DNA of 64,000 nt from assembly GCA_030734395.1 (NCBI GenBank), contig JAUZTG010000029.1:4154001-4218000 (forward strand), read 5' to 3'. Below, one piece after another: positions 24,583 to 34,858 of this stretch. A program made the translations under genes and the position numbers. Position 1 is the stretch's first letter. Each line of letters begins with the position of its first letter. The stretch comes from Sarocladium kiliense (lineage: Eukaryota; Ascomycota; Sordariomycetes; Hypocreales; Sarocladiaceae). The notes below the pieces were generated by a model that was given only the letters and a program-made list of their open reading frames with translations, was not told the origin of the DNA and ran no database searches.

Positions 24583-25725
24583 CTACTCCGCTTTGATGTC
24601 TAGTCTGCCAGTTGCCTTCGGCTTGCTCAGTGCCCACTTGATGCCATCCACCATCGCTCGGTCCCATCGTGATGCCATGGTAGGCATGTGAGCACCAAGA
24701 CGCCGGAATCCATGAGGAACGCCTCTGAACACGCTCACATCGGTCGGGACTCTGGGTTCAAAATTAGTTCTGAGAAACCTCGCAAGATAGATCAGTTGCG
24801 CATGGTGCGCTGAGCTCCAGTGGACTTACCCAGCCTCAGTCAGCATTTTGGCGTACAGCAAGCCCTCATCTCGCAAGATGTCCCTTCCTGCGACTCCGAA
24901 GACGGTTGGAGGAAGCCCAGCGACTTGTTCGGGCTTGGCGTTTCCGGGGTTTAATCGAGTGTCATTCGGATCTGGGTTCGCAACCTTCAGGTACGCCAAG
25001 TACTCCTCCGCTATAGAGAGAGGCAGAATTGGCGCGTCCTTGTTCTCCTCGTAAGATGACTTGGATGGGTCTGCGAGTTTCGCTCGTTGAGGCGCAAAGC
25101 ATTCGTGGTGAACCAAGCATGGGATCATCAGGACTTGACCAGCCACCACAGGTCGTGTGGACGTGGTAGACTGTCCAAGATGCTTCCTTAGTAGTAAAGA
25201 CGCCGTGAGCCATGCCCCAGCAGAGATTCCTCCAATCACAACCGACTGTGCATCGCCGTGAATATCATCTATGTTGTCATGAAGCCATTCGAAAGCGTCT
25301 TCTGAGTCGTCCCAGGGCGTAGGATATCCGACCTCGGGAGTGTGTCTGTAGTTCACATTGAACACCATGACACCCGCGTTGATAGCAATACCAGCACATA
25401 TCGTATCTTCTGATGACAATGTTCCAGTCATAAAACCACCTCCATGGAAGTGAATGTAAACTGGCAGCTTCTCCTTCTCATCCACATTCGATGGACGATA
25501 GGTGCGGCCCTCGATCTGAGCGCCATCGCGACAGGGAATCGTGTGATCGCGAATCAGCACTTTTGATCTCACAGCCTTCAATCCTTCCGCTGCGAGCTTC
25601 TCGCGAGCTTCATTCTGGACCTTCTTCTTTTCCTCGACTGGCAGGTGGACAGTTACGATTGGGTTGGCTTTCTCAGCAGCCACCCACTCTTCGTGAATGC
25701 CTCCGTAGGCTGAGAAGTCAGACAT
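24583..25725 (-). CDS. Alpha/beta hydrolase, hormone-sensitive-lipase (GDXG) family
   Basis: Serine hydrolase for esters or lactones. Exons on the minus strand: 25725..24830 and 24751..24583 (78-bp intron); 354 residues. The last exon supplies the catalytic His, so the single-frame version would be inactive. Motifs: oxyanion-hole HGGGF (94-98), nucleophile GISAG (Ser168), Asp in AGRDILRDEG (about 282) and His in VPHGFRRL (about 312). The N-terminal cap helices are typical of the family. Bacterial monoterpene epsilon-lactone hydrolases acting right after a BVMO belong to this family, which makes that role plausible here; an aryl-ester esterase is the main alternative. No signal peptide, so cytosolic. 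It faces SDR 2 across a 483-bp divergent promoter. Confidence 0.93.
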
Positions 25726-26208
25726 GATGGACGATAGGACCCAATGTGAAGTTTATAGAGATCAAATTCGACAACAGTTGTTTCATCACCGTCGTCACTC
25801 GTGAGGTAGGACATTGTCGAAGCCTCCAGCCCCGTCTTTAACCAGCCTACCCCCACTCTCGAAGGTCCCCGACGTCGCAACCCCTCATCACCCCGTCGTT
25901 GTCTTTCCGTTCTTTTTGCTGTGGGGAAATGGATCTATAATTCAGAAACTGCAGATGTCGGTAGTGCGGTGAATCGTAACCGGTCGCGGCACTGGAATCG
26001 GCTTTGCCGGTCGGGCTTGGAGTGGGTTACGGTGCTATGAGGGGCGTCTGAGGGCTGCGTAGCTGTGTGTTGCGCTGTGTGCCTACGTCTCACTAGTACT
26101 CATCAGTTTGTCCTACAAATCGACTTATCTGAGCCATGTTATACAGATATTTGCAGAGCAAACACCGATCAAAGTTCAGAACACGAAAGGTTCAACAGCG
26201 CAGCAATC
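25726..26208. promoter_or_regulatory. Divergent promoter of the HSL-type hydrolase and SDR 2
   Basis: 483 bp between two divergent starts. Several CGG triplets occur near 25960-26000, including CGG-N5-CCG (CGGCTTTGCCG), but no CGG-N4-CCG. Confidence 0.5.
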
Positions 26209-27123
26209 ATGGCAGATATACCAATAGACCCACCATCTCGGTCACTGAAGGGCAAAGCTGCAATAGTCACAGGTGCCGGCTGTGCAGGCGAAGGTATCGG
26301 GAATGGTCGAGCAATCGCAATACTTCTCGCCGAGGATGGTTGTGATGTTGTTTGTCTCGACATGAATCTCGAATGGGCCACAAAGACAGCTGAGATGGTC
26401 AATGCAAAGTCGGGTCGGGGCACCGCGGTGGCCACACAGGGTAATGTCACCTCGGCAGCGGACTGCGGAGCAGCCGTCAACCTTTCTCTTGAGAAATTCG
26501 GAAGATTGGATATCCTCATCAACAACGTCGGTGTTTCGGGAGCTTCTGGAACTGCCGTTGAGGTCGACATGGAGCAGTGGAGCAAGAGCTTGGAGATCAA
26601 TGTCTCGAGTATGGTCCTCATGGCCAAGTATGCCGTTCCAGCTATGGAGAAGAATGCCGGAGAGATGAAGGGCTCTATCGTCAATATGGGCAGTGTTGCT
26701 GGCCTTAAAGGAGGCACGCCGCATCTCCTTTACCCTACCAGCAAGGGCGCCGTGGTAAACATGACACGAGCGATGGCTGCGCACCACGCTCAGCAGGGCG
26801 TGAGGGTGAACTGTGTATGCCCTGGTGTAAGTCTTCAATCATGAGTCACAACCACCAACCAAATGATCTTTCTAATTCTGTCTTATCAGATGCTTTACAC
26901 ACCAATGATGTACGCTGGAGGAATGAGCGAGGAAGCAAGAGCTGCCAGGAAAGCACGGAGTTTGCTGGGCACTGAAGGAAACGGATGGGACGCCGCATGC
27001 GCAGCAGTTTTCTTATCATCGGAACACGCGAGATGGATCACTGGTGTTATTTTACCAGTGGACGCAGGGACTACAGCAGCAGTGGGAATCGGTATGCCTA
27101 AGAGCGCAAGCGTCAATGGATGA
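26209..27123 (+). CDS. Short-chain dehydrogenase/reductase (SDR), cluster member 2
   Basis: Exons 26209..26826 and 26890..27123 (63-bp intron); 283 residues. Classical SDR: cofactor loop TGAGCAGEGIGNG (21-33, slightly longer than the usual TGxxxGIG), Asp51 at the end of beta-2 (VVCLDMN, predicts NAD), NNVG, catalytic Ser162 in NMGSVAG, Tyr175-x3-Lys179 in LYPTSKGAVV, PG after beta-6 and a C-terminal FLSSEHARWITGVILPVDAG typical of the family. Compared with SDR 1 it lacks the long tail and is only distantly similar. Likely role: oxidation of a pathway alcohol. Its stop lies 41 bp from the stop of the convergent Zn alcohol dehydrogenase. Confidence 0.94.
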
Positions 27124-27164
27124 TCCAGAACTTATAGATTTGTCGAAGCAAGATTGTGTTATAT

Positions 27165-28600
27165 CTACTCCATCATCAATGCCGTTCTTCCTTGTACCTC
27201 TCCGTTGACCAAAGCCGCCAGCTTGGCCGGGAAGTCCTCCAACTTTGCCGGCGCGACCTGCGGACTGATGACGCCTTTTGCTATGAGTTCAAGAACCTCC
27301 TTCACGTCCCGAACTTGTCCGCCATAAGTAAAGATGAAACTCAGTCGCTTCCTAGTTCCAATCTTCATGTGAATCGTGTTCTGTGGGCTGATGCTTCCGA
27401 CGCACAGAAGCTTGCCGCCGCGACGGACTGGAGAAGAGTTAGCACTCTGATCGTCTCCTAAGCCTCGCATGGACTTAAATCTACATACCAATATGTTGGG
27501 CATCTTCAAATGTCTGAGCTGTCCCCACGAAGTCCAAGACAGTATCAATGTGCAAGCCCTTCTTCTTGACAAACTCTTGAGGTGAAGTACCAATTGGTAC
27601 CACATCCTCCCTCGGCACACCCAACTTGATGGCTTCGTCGAGAAGAACCTGCTTTATATCGCACACGATGACTCTTGCGCCAATGTGGCGAGCGACTTGT
27701 AGCGCATTGAATCCCAATCCCCCGAGACCGAAAAGGAAGAGGAGTTCTGTGGGCTTTACCTCCGCGCGCCTTGTGATGGCATGGTACGCTGTTGTGACAG
27801 CATCTGTGGCAACAGCAGCTTCAGCTGGAGAGACACCTATCACGAAGTCAGTTTTTTCTTGTTCAAGTACACATCTCTTCGTGTCTAAATAATATCAAAG
27901 TCTTACTTACCTTCTGGGACAACGACCACGCCTCTCGCATCAACGGTCGCGTAAGGTGCGAAGAAGCCGTCTTGTCCGATTCCAGAGTGGTGGCCTTTCT
28001 CACACAGCTGGGAAAGATCACGCGAACACTCAAGACATTCAGCTTTACCACACCCAGGCACGGCAAATAAAGCGATCACATCGCCCTATGTTGAGAGAAT
28101 CGCCTGGTTAGCCAGGGCTCGGAAGCGAAGAAGCAGAAGTACTCACAATCTTGAAGTCAGGATTTTCCACCTTGTCGCCAATCTTGACTATTCTTCCACA
28201 GCCTTCATGACCCTATTCATGATGATTCGGTCAGTCCATGTCGTCTATACTAAAGTCTCAAGCGTCAAGAGGCCCCTACCAGCGTCCACTTGTCTGTGAA
28301 CCAATCCGTCTCGGCCACACCTGACAAGAGCGATCGATCACTGCGGCAGACTTTGAACTCAAAGTTAGTAATCCCAATAAGGATCCATATGATACATGAT
28401 GGGGATAATTATGTACCTCCGGCTGCAATCATCTTACACAGCACGCCGGTTGGTGGCACCTCAGGGACCGGAACCTCTTCCCAATGCTACGTCTTTGGTC
28501 AGAATGGATTCGTTGACAAGGCATCACTTTAACATACAGGATCAGAATCTCCTCTATGCTTCCGCCAGGCAAACATAGTCTTCGGAATTGGCTCTTCCAT
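27165..28600 (-). CDS. Zinc-dependent alcohol dehydrogenase (MDR family)
   Basis: Seven exons on the minus strand: 28600..28538, 28486..28417, 28350..28280, 28212..28147, 28085..27911, 27836..27489 and 27427..27165; 351 residues, standard length. Catalytic zinc ligands: Cys46 in AGVCRSDRS, His70-Glu71 in GHEGCGRI, and an Asp (about 160, VATDAVTTAYHA) where many members have Cys. The structural-zinc lobe is GCGKAECLECSRDLSQLC; the last three Cys fit the usual spacing and the first is shifted by two residues. The NAD fold shows GLGGLG (185-190) followed by Asp in VIVCDI, predicting NAD. It may oxidise the hydroxy group released by ring opening, or a starting alcohol. The divergent partner is the acyl-CoA ligase. 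Confidence 0.92.
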
Positions 28601-29110
28601 GGTTGTGCGTAGGTATGGTTAGGAGTTGAAGAGCTTCAATACTTTAGTTGACACAAGTGATCCGTAACTTCGATGCCTCCCACTGCTAAACGCTTACACT
28701 CAGGCAGTCTTCGGCTTGGGATGAGTTCGTATGGTACAACTTCACAGTCTATGCACGTGACGAGGCATCGTACCGAATGCGCCCCGGATGCCTGTAATCG
28801 ATGGAGACCCGTTTCGCGATATCGGCACGTAAAGAAACTTGCCCGCACAAAGGGTCCCGTGGATCTCGCCTGGGGTCTGGGGGCCAGGTGGGGAGAAGGA
28901 TCCGGCTAAGTTTTGGCGTTGTGGTGTTTGTCGTCGGTATTCCGGATCGAGGTTAGAACAAGTTGGGGAAGCCTAGCAACCCACAGAGAGGTTGCTGGGG
29001 TGTAAGACGTTCGGACTTGGAGAAGACGACAGACAAAAGGAAGTTGGGAATCATGAGGTTGTTGCTATTGTAGGCGTTGTCGTCATTCACAGCTCAATTA
29101 CACTCTCACC
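28601..29110. promoter_or_regulatory. Divergent promoter of the Zn-ADH and the acyl-CoA ligase
   Basis: 510 bp between two divergent starts. Holds a CGG-TATT-CCG element at 28935-28944. Confidence 0.55.
28935..28944. promoter_or_regulatory. CGG-TATT-CCG inverted-triplet element
   Basis: CGGTATTCCG, third example of the same triplet pair and spacing in the block (others at 12460 and 20307). Confidence 0.35.
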
Positions 29111-31211
29111 ATGGTCTTCTATCCGCCTTCATGGGTGCCGAACCCAAGCATTGGTCAGTCAGCCCCTTGTTGGTTGAACTCGTAGGATCCTGGTACTGAC
29201 AATGGGGGCTCTGCCTCTTCAGATATCCCCGACTCTATCCCAATTGCAGAATTTCTTCGTAACGAGAAGTATGGTCGCCGACGAATTGCCAAGAGTCGTA
29301 ACCCCTTTACTTGTGGTCTCACTGGCCGGACCGTGTCAGTGAAAGAGTTCTTCAGCCGATCCGATTGCCTGTCAAAGGCTCTCAGCAAAAGAACAGGATG
29401 GCAGCCGAATGAAGGTACACCATGGGACAAGGTCATTGGCATCTTCTCATTCAACACGGTACGTAGTATGACCAGCTACTGTTCGGCTTCGCATCAATTT
29501 TCCGCGTCATCACGCTAATAAGTCATGTAGATCGACTATCTGCAAATTCCTTATGCAATTCACAGACTTTCCGGAATATGCAGTCCCGCCAACGCTGCTT
29601 ATTCGGTGGACGAGCTCACGCATCAGTTGAAATCTTCTGGAGTCAAGGTTCTGTTCACATGCGTCCCGCTACTCGACACTGCCCTCAAAGCGGCAGAAGC
29701 ATCTGGCATCCCCAAAGAGCGAATCTTCATCATGCCAATGGCGACTGGCGATCAGCCCGTGCCTTTTCAGTCGATCGAGGATCTTATTTCTGAAGGTGCC
29801 CAATTGCCAGAGCTGGAGCCTTTGCGATGGCACAAAGGCCAAGGCGCCCGCCAGCCGGCCTTCTTGTGTTATTCCAGTGGCACCTCTGGTCTCCCAGTAC
29901 GTCGAACGCACATTTTGCCCCTTCTTGAGCGCAGCTAAGTGAGGAAGTAGAAAGCTGTCATGATTTCGCATCGTAACATTATTGCAAACATCATTCAATA
30001 CACGACGTACGAGTCTGTTGGCCGCGGTCGCAAAGGAGTAGAAACGCAAGTAGCTCTAGGACTCATGCCGATGAGCCACATCTATGGCCTGGTCACAATA
30101 TCTCACTGTGCACCGTGGCGTGGTGACGAGGTTATTGTTCTGCCTCGTTTTGAGATCGATACTTACCTCGCAGCAATCCAGCGCTTCAAGATTGAGCAAC
30201 TCATTGTGGTAGGTGGCCCCATTCATCTGCCTTAGTGTGAGCACAGAGTCTCATCGTCCTTTTAGGTCCCACCTATAATCATTCGCATGCTCCAAACTCG
30301 TGAGCTCTGCCGAAAGTATGATCTCAGCAGCGTTCGCTTTGTATACTCTGGAGCCGCACCATTGGGAGAGGAAACCATCTCAGAGCTTTTGTCTCTCTAC
30401 CCAAAGTGGGTAATTGGGCAAGCATATGGTAGGTTCCCAAAACGTCTTGAAAGGAAGCCAAGTGACTAATATGTACGGCAGGTATGACTGAGACGTCAGT
30501 TGTGGTCAGCTCTCCTAGTGAACACGACATCATGCCCGGAGCATCGGGGTCGTTGCTCCCTGGTTACAGAGTCAAGCTCATCGACGCAGATGGTCACGAG
30601 ATCAAAGAACACAACAAGCCAGGAGAGCTTCTTGTTCAGTCTCCCTCGGTTGTCCTGGGTTACCTCAATAATGAGAAAGCAACGACAGAGACGTTCGTTC
30701 ATGATGACGATGGCCGATGGGTGAAGACAGGCGACGAAGTCATGATCACAAAGTCGCCGTCTGGAAACGAGCAACTTGTCATTGTGGACAGGATCAAAGA
30801 GCTCATCAAGGTGAAGGTGAGTCAACACCCCTTTTACTGATGCTTTCCACGGCACCATGCTCACCGCAAGAGTTGTAGGGACATCAAGTTGCTCCCGCCG
30901 AACTGGAAGCCCACATCCTCTCTCATCCGGCAGTATCAGATGTCGCTGTCACGCAAATCCCTGACAAGAATAACGGTGAGGTTCCTCGAGCTTATGTAGT
31001 GAAGAGCCCCGAGTACGCGTCACGGTCCGACGAAGAAATAGCGCAGATCGTCATTCAGTACGTCAAGGACCACAAATCCTCTTACAAATGGATTCGTGGA
31101 GGTGTCGAGATCCTCCCGGAAATTCCGAAGAGTCCAAGCGGGAAGATCCTGAGACGGCTGCTGAGAGACAGGGAGAAGGCGAAGAGGATGAGGGCGGGAG
31201 CCAAGCTGTAG
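29111..31211 (+). CDS. Peroxisomal acyl-CoA ligase (4-coumarate:CoA ligase-like, ANL family)
   Basis: ATP-dependent CoA activation of a carboxylic acid. Seven exons: 29111..29153, 29223..29458, 29531..29896, 29951..30208, 30266..30428, 30482..30816 and 30879..31211; 577 residues. The first exon is only 43 nt (MVFYPPSWVPNPSI). Motifs: P-loop YSSGTSGLPKAV (about 207-218, split by intron 3), PMSHIYG, GQAYGMTE (about 352-359, split by intron 5), the hinge region TGDEV...IVDRIKELIK, and the catalytic Lys of PSGKILRR (about 556). The last three residues are AKL, a good PTS1 signal, so the product acts in peroxisomes and should feed beta-oxidation. As the last enzyme of the block it fits activation of the acid formed after ring opening. 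The substrate class (aryl, terpenoid or alicyclic acid) cannot be decided. Confidence 0.94.
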
Positions 31212-31951
31212 CTCTTCTTTTCGCATTTTAGAACCATTAGAAGCATATATTGGCATTACATTTCCTCGATTTACCCCTTGAAACCTCGATTTAATGTAAC
31301 AGCTAAGACTGTTCAGCTAATAGTTCAGTTTCTGGGGCCTACTTGCACCCGATCCTCGTCCTTCAGCTGTGCTGCCCAAAGCACCTTACCCTAGAGATAT
31401 TTCCGCTCTTCGCGTCTCTCTCCTTGGGGAATGTAGATACATGGACGGACCATCATAAGCCTTGACTTAGCTTTTGTGAAGTTCTCAAATGCTCTGGACG
31501 GTGGCAACTCCAGATAACATCGGTGGGAGATACCAAAGCTTTGGTTATCCTACCCATGTGATGGACCACTGTTTATTGAAGGCTGAATTAGGACTCGTTC
31601 AAGTAAGAACACCCAAATGACCTCACACGGCAATGGAATCTTGACGTCCTGGTGAGTTTAAAGAGGCTGGTCGAAATATATGTACATAATAGGAGGTAAA
31701 TATTCCCACCAGAACTAGACTTTGTAAGGTTCCTTTGCCTCTGCCTTTGGGTGTTGATTATGGCGGGGATTGACGATGCGCCACTGAAGCCGCGTCGCGA
31801 AAGTTCACGCGTCACCCAAAGTACCTTACCTTGCCTCAGGTAGCTTCGACATCATTCAGCGAATTGGGACCAGCAACCTCGCAGCCTTGAGTGTCATCCC
31901 CAAAAACACAGTGACATATTTTATTGGACATACAGTCTCGAAAATCGCGCA
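31212..31951. other. Intergenic, 0.74 kb; right edge of the catabolic block
   Basis: 3' region of the ligase gene and promoter of the EVE-domain gene. No supported ORF. Confidence 0.5.
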
Positions 31952-33040
31952 ATGCCAGCACGAAAGCGCGCTGCGCCAGCGTCAGATGATGCGACTGGGC
32001 CTGAGCCAACAACGAAGCGTCGATCATCCCGTTTATCCGGTGTCACAGCGCCAGATGGGAAGGTGAAGGAAGAGACAACCAAGAAGACGTCCAAAGACTT
32101 ATCCAAGAGACCCAAGAAGGCCACGACGTCACAAGCCACACCATCCGAGCCAACACCGCCAGTCGCCAAAACTAAGCCTAAAGACCAGAAGCAGGCAAAG
32201 CAGTCTAAGAAGGCGTCGGCGTCTGACATAAAAGGTGACGCGGAGCCTAAATCTAAGGCTAACAATAAAGATGCGACCCCTGCTGGGTCTGACGACCTTG
32301 ATCCCGACGATATCCCAGACCGCAATCCTGAAGCACCTCGTCATGAGGGCGAGTGGTACTGGCTCATGAAGGCGGAGCCTGAGACGAGGTTCGAGAACGG
32401 CATCGACGTCAGATTCTCCATCGATGACCTGCGGGCAAAGACCAAACCGGAGGGATGGGACGGCATTCGTGCTTACGCAGGTATGTATGCTCAGCGGCTC
32501 TACGAGAAAGACGGCGAACAGCCTTGCAGCAATACGAAGCAGTTTGCTGACCGCTGAATGAAAATGCAGCCCGAAACCACATGAGGAACATGAATCTCGG
32601 AGATAAAGCTTTCTTCTACCACAGCAACTGCAAGGAGCCTGGCATAGCTGGTGTCATGGAAATTGTCAAAGAATTCTCTGAAGACCGTATGTGAATGCGC
32701 CCCCGCCTCTATCTTCCTGGATGCATGCAACGTTATACTCACCAAGACCCTTACAGGAAGCGCTCGTCGTCCAGGAACACCCTATTACGATCCCAAGTCC
32801 ACGGCCGAGAACCCCAGGTGGTCCCTCGTCCACGTCACCTTCCGCAAAAAGTTCGCCGTCCCCATCACCCTCAAGGAGCTTCGGGAGCTTGGCAACGCGC
32901 CGGGAAAGCCGCTTGCGGAGATGCAGATGCTCAAGCAGTCCCGGCTGAGCGTGAGCAGAGTCTCGGCTGGGGAGTGGAAGGTGTTGTGTGACCTGGCAGA
33001 TGCGAAGGCGAAGGAAGCTGGACTGGAGCATGAGGTGTAA
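31952..33040 (+). CDS. EVE-domain protein, THYN1-like
   Basis: Exons 31952..32480, 32570..32686 and 32757..33040 (introns 89 and 70 bp); 309 residues. Residues about 134-305 form an EVE domain: WYWLMKAEPETRF at its start, FSIDDL, WDGIRAYAARNHMRNM across the first junction, GDKAFFYHSNCKEPGIAGVMEIV, and the YYDPKS...PRWSLVHVTF block. EVE domains belong to the PUA-like superfamily and bind modified bases; THYN1 is the animal relative. The first 130 residues are Lys/Ser/Thr/Pro-rich and probably disordered, with basic patches that suit nuclear import. This is a housekeeping-type gene and probably marks the end of the cluster. Confidence 0.92.
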
Positions 33041-33490
33041 GAGATGATGTAGGGAGGGGCGTGTCTGCTGCGAGGAGCTTGGGATTTACACAACTGGAGG
33101 ATGAGGGGAGGGTAACACGATCGGTTGCACGTAGCGGCGGCTTGTGTGTCTGTGTATGCAAGACCCTTCAGGATTGATAAGGCGTTGAGCAGCATAATTG
33201 TAACACCACATGTTGGAGACAGTACCTCGGGTGCCCGACAATAGTCGGATCTATGACGTTCGAGAAATAAAAAGATTGGGTATCTATCCAGCTTCGCGTT
33301 AGTAGCAAGCGCAATCTGTCTGCTCAAAGTGATTCCCTCTCTTTATCCGTGATTCGCCCCCATCCTTGTGTGCAACAGTATCGTGAAGAACACATCAGCA
33401 GATCAATGCAAACAAAGCAGAGTCTTCCAGGGGTGCAAAGTCTCAGCAAGGGAGTGAGGCTGCTAATCAAGGTCCTGACCATGTCTCCAG
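33041..33490. other. Intergenic, 0.45 kb (convergent 3' regions)
   Basis: Between convergent genes; nothing seen beyond short chance frames. Confidence 0.5.
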
Positions 33491-34858
33491 TCAGGGTCTA
33501 TCGCTCTCACGGTAAGCCCTGTGACTCTTTCCGACTCCGTTCATTATTTTGACGCAAGGGCGCTTCTGGTCCCAATCACGGACTGGTCTGTTGTGTGCAC
33601 TGGGGAGTCCGTCAGTCTCCAGGTGTGTGGCCTTGCGTTTGTGTTGTGCACATACTGAGCGACGCATTTTCCCTTTGAACTGCTCATGCTCCCGTTGAAG
33701 ATAAGTAAGCTCCTCATAAAGACGGTGCCGCCCAAACTCTTGTCCGAGCAAAAGTAGAGTGTCTTGCACGTTATTCAATGCCGTTTGGACCCGGTGAGCT
33801 TGATCACGGAGCTCGCGGTCGACATTTGGGTTGCAAATATGACTCGGTCCGAGTTCTTTGAGCCTCTGGATTGAATGGAAGACCTCCGGCGTCTGAAGCT
33901 CGTTCGAATACTGCATGGCCATGTGTACAATCGGCTTAATGTCCTCACGGTCACGGTCAATACCGCCCAGGGCTTGGGTAACCGAGTCACCAATCATGAT
34001 AGACATGGCGTCCAGTCTTTCGGCTGCATCTTCCAGAACACTGATCAAGCCCGGCTGCCATCGCGTACCAGGATAGTCCGGAATCGGCTCTTGTCGCTTC
34101 AGACTTGCCACGGGCTTGGCCTGTGTCTCTTGGGGTCGACGACCAGGACCACAGGTGTGAACTATTGGGGAATAGACAACTCTTTCCTTTCCCTTTACCG
34201 ACCCTTGAGGCAAAGGACAGTTGCACTCGTTATCTACTTGACTTGTGACTGATCGAAAGTCGTCAGGGATTACTGCTGGTGACAGTGGATGGGGCGTTGG
34301 CTCCCTGCGGCGTCTCGTGCTTGGGCCAGGATCTCCATCGTCTATTTCCATGTTTGCAAACCCAAAGATAGCCTCCCGAAGACGTTGAGGTGGCAACATA
34401 GTCTGAGAAGGGAGGTAGGCCGTATCTGCCATTCTGACGTCGCTGTGCTGCAGGCTCAGCGGAGAGGGCCGCGACATGGCCGGAACACTTGACATCTGGT
34501 CCTGGATGCTATCTTGGATCCTTCCGTTGAGTCTTGGAGCTGTAATAGTATAAGATCCTGGCTGGCCTCGCTCTGTTGGCTGTGGCTCTCTTCCATCTCG
34601 CAAGGCTCGTTGACGAAGATTCTCGTTGGCGAGAGCATCTAGTAGGCTGGGATCGATCTGCGGCTGAGGCTTCTCCAATTTGCACCAAGGCTCCTCATCA
34701 AGGACGGAGGGCTCGAACACGTATCTATTCATATCCGGCATGATAGATATCTGAGCTGTCTCGAAACGCGTTGGGCTGGTTGACTCCGGTTGGGGTGGTG
34801 AGGGCACGTGTGGTTCTGGTCCTATTTGGAGCAACGCAATGTTCATTGACGGTCTCAT
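33491..34858 (-). CDS. Hypothetical protein with helical C-terminal region
   Basis: Not recognised. A single uninterrupted frame of 455 codons from the ATG at 34858. The N-terminal 240 residues are Pro/Ser/Gln/Arg-rich with many short charged motifs and are probably disordered. Residues about 270-400 look helical and regular (VLEDAAERLDAMSIMIGDSVTQAL, RVQTALNNVQDTLLLLGQEFGRHRLYEELTYLQREHEQFKGKMRR), with a heptad-like pattern suggesting a coiled coil. The C-terminus is basic. No signal peptide, TM or zinc motif. Length and lack of stops support a real gene; conservation cannot be judged here. Confidence 0.6.
   Translation of the reverse strand: MRPSMNIALLQIGPEPHVPSPPQPESTSPTRFETAQISIMPDMNRYVFEPSVLDEEPWCKLEKPQPQIDPSLLDALANENLRQRALRDGREPQPTERGQPGSYTITAPRLNGRIQDSIQDQMSSVPAMSRPSPLSLQHSDVRMADTAYLPSQTMLPPQRLREAIFGFANMEIDDGDPGPSTRRRREPTPHPLSPAVIPDDFRSVTSQVDNECNCPLPQGSVKGKERVVYSPIVHTCGPGRRPQETQAKPVASLKRQEPIPDYPGTRWQPGLISVLEDAAERLDAMSIMIGDSVTQALGGIDRDREDIKPIVHMAMQYSNELQTPEVFHSIQRLKELGPSHICNPNVDRELRDQAHRVQTALNNVQDTLLLLGQEFGRHRLYEELTYLQREHEQFKGKMRRSVCAQHKRKATHLETDGLPSAHNRPVRDWDQKRPCVKIMNGVGKSHRAYRESDRP

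Noticed and set aside
24583..25725. HSL-type hydrolase considered as kynurenine formamidase for the tryptophan pair
   Set aside because: About 19 kb away and embedded in the BVMO block; the family motif alone cannot distinguish, but context favours lactone or ester hydrolysis.
26169..26717. 182-codon minus-strand ORF and a second one at 26242-26838
   Set aside because: Both are antisense to SDR 2, which has complete catalytic motifs.
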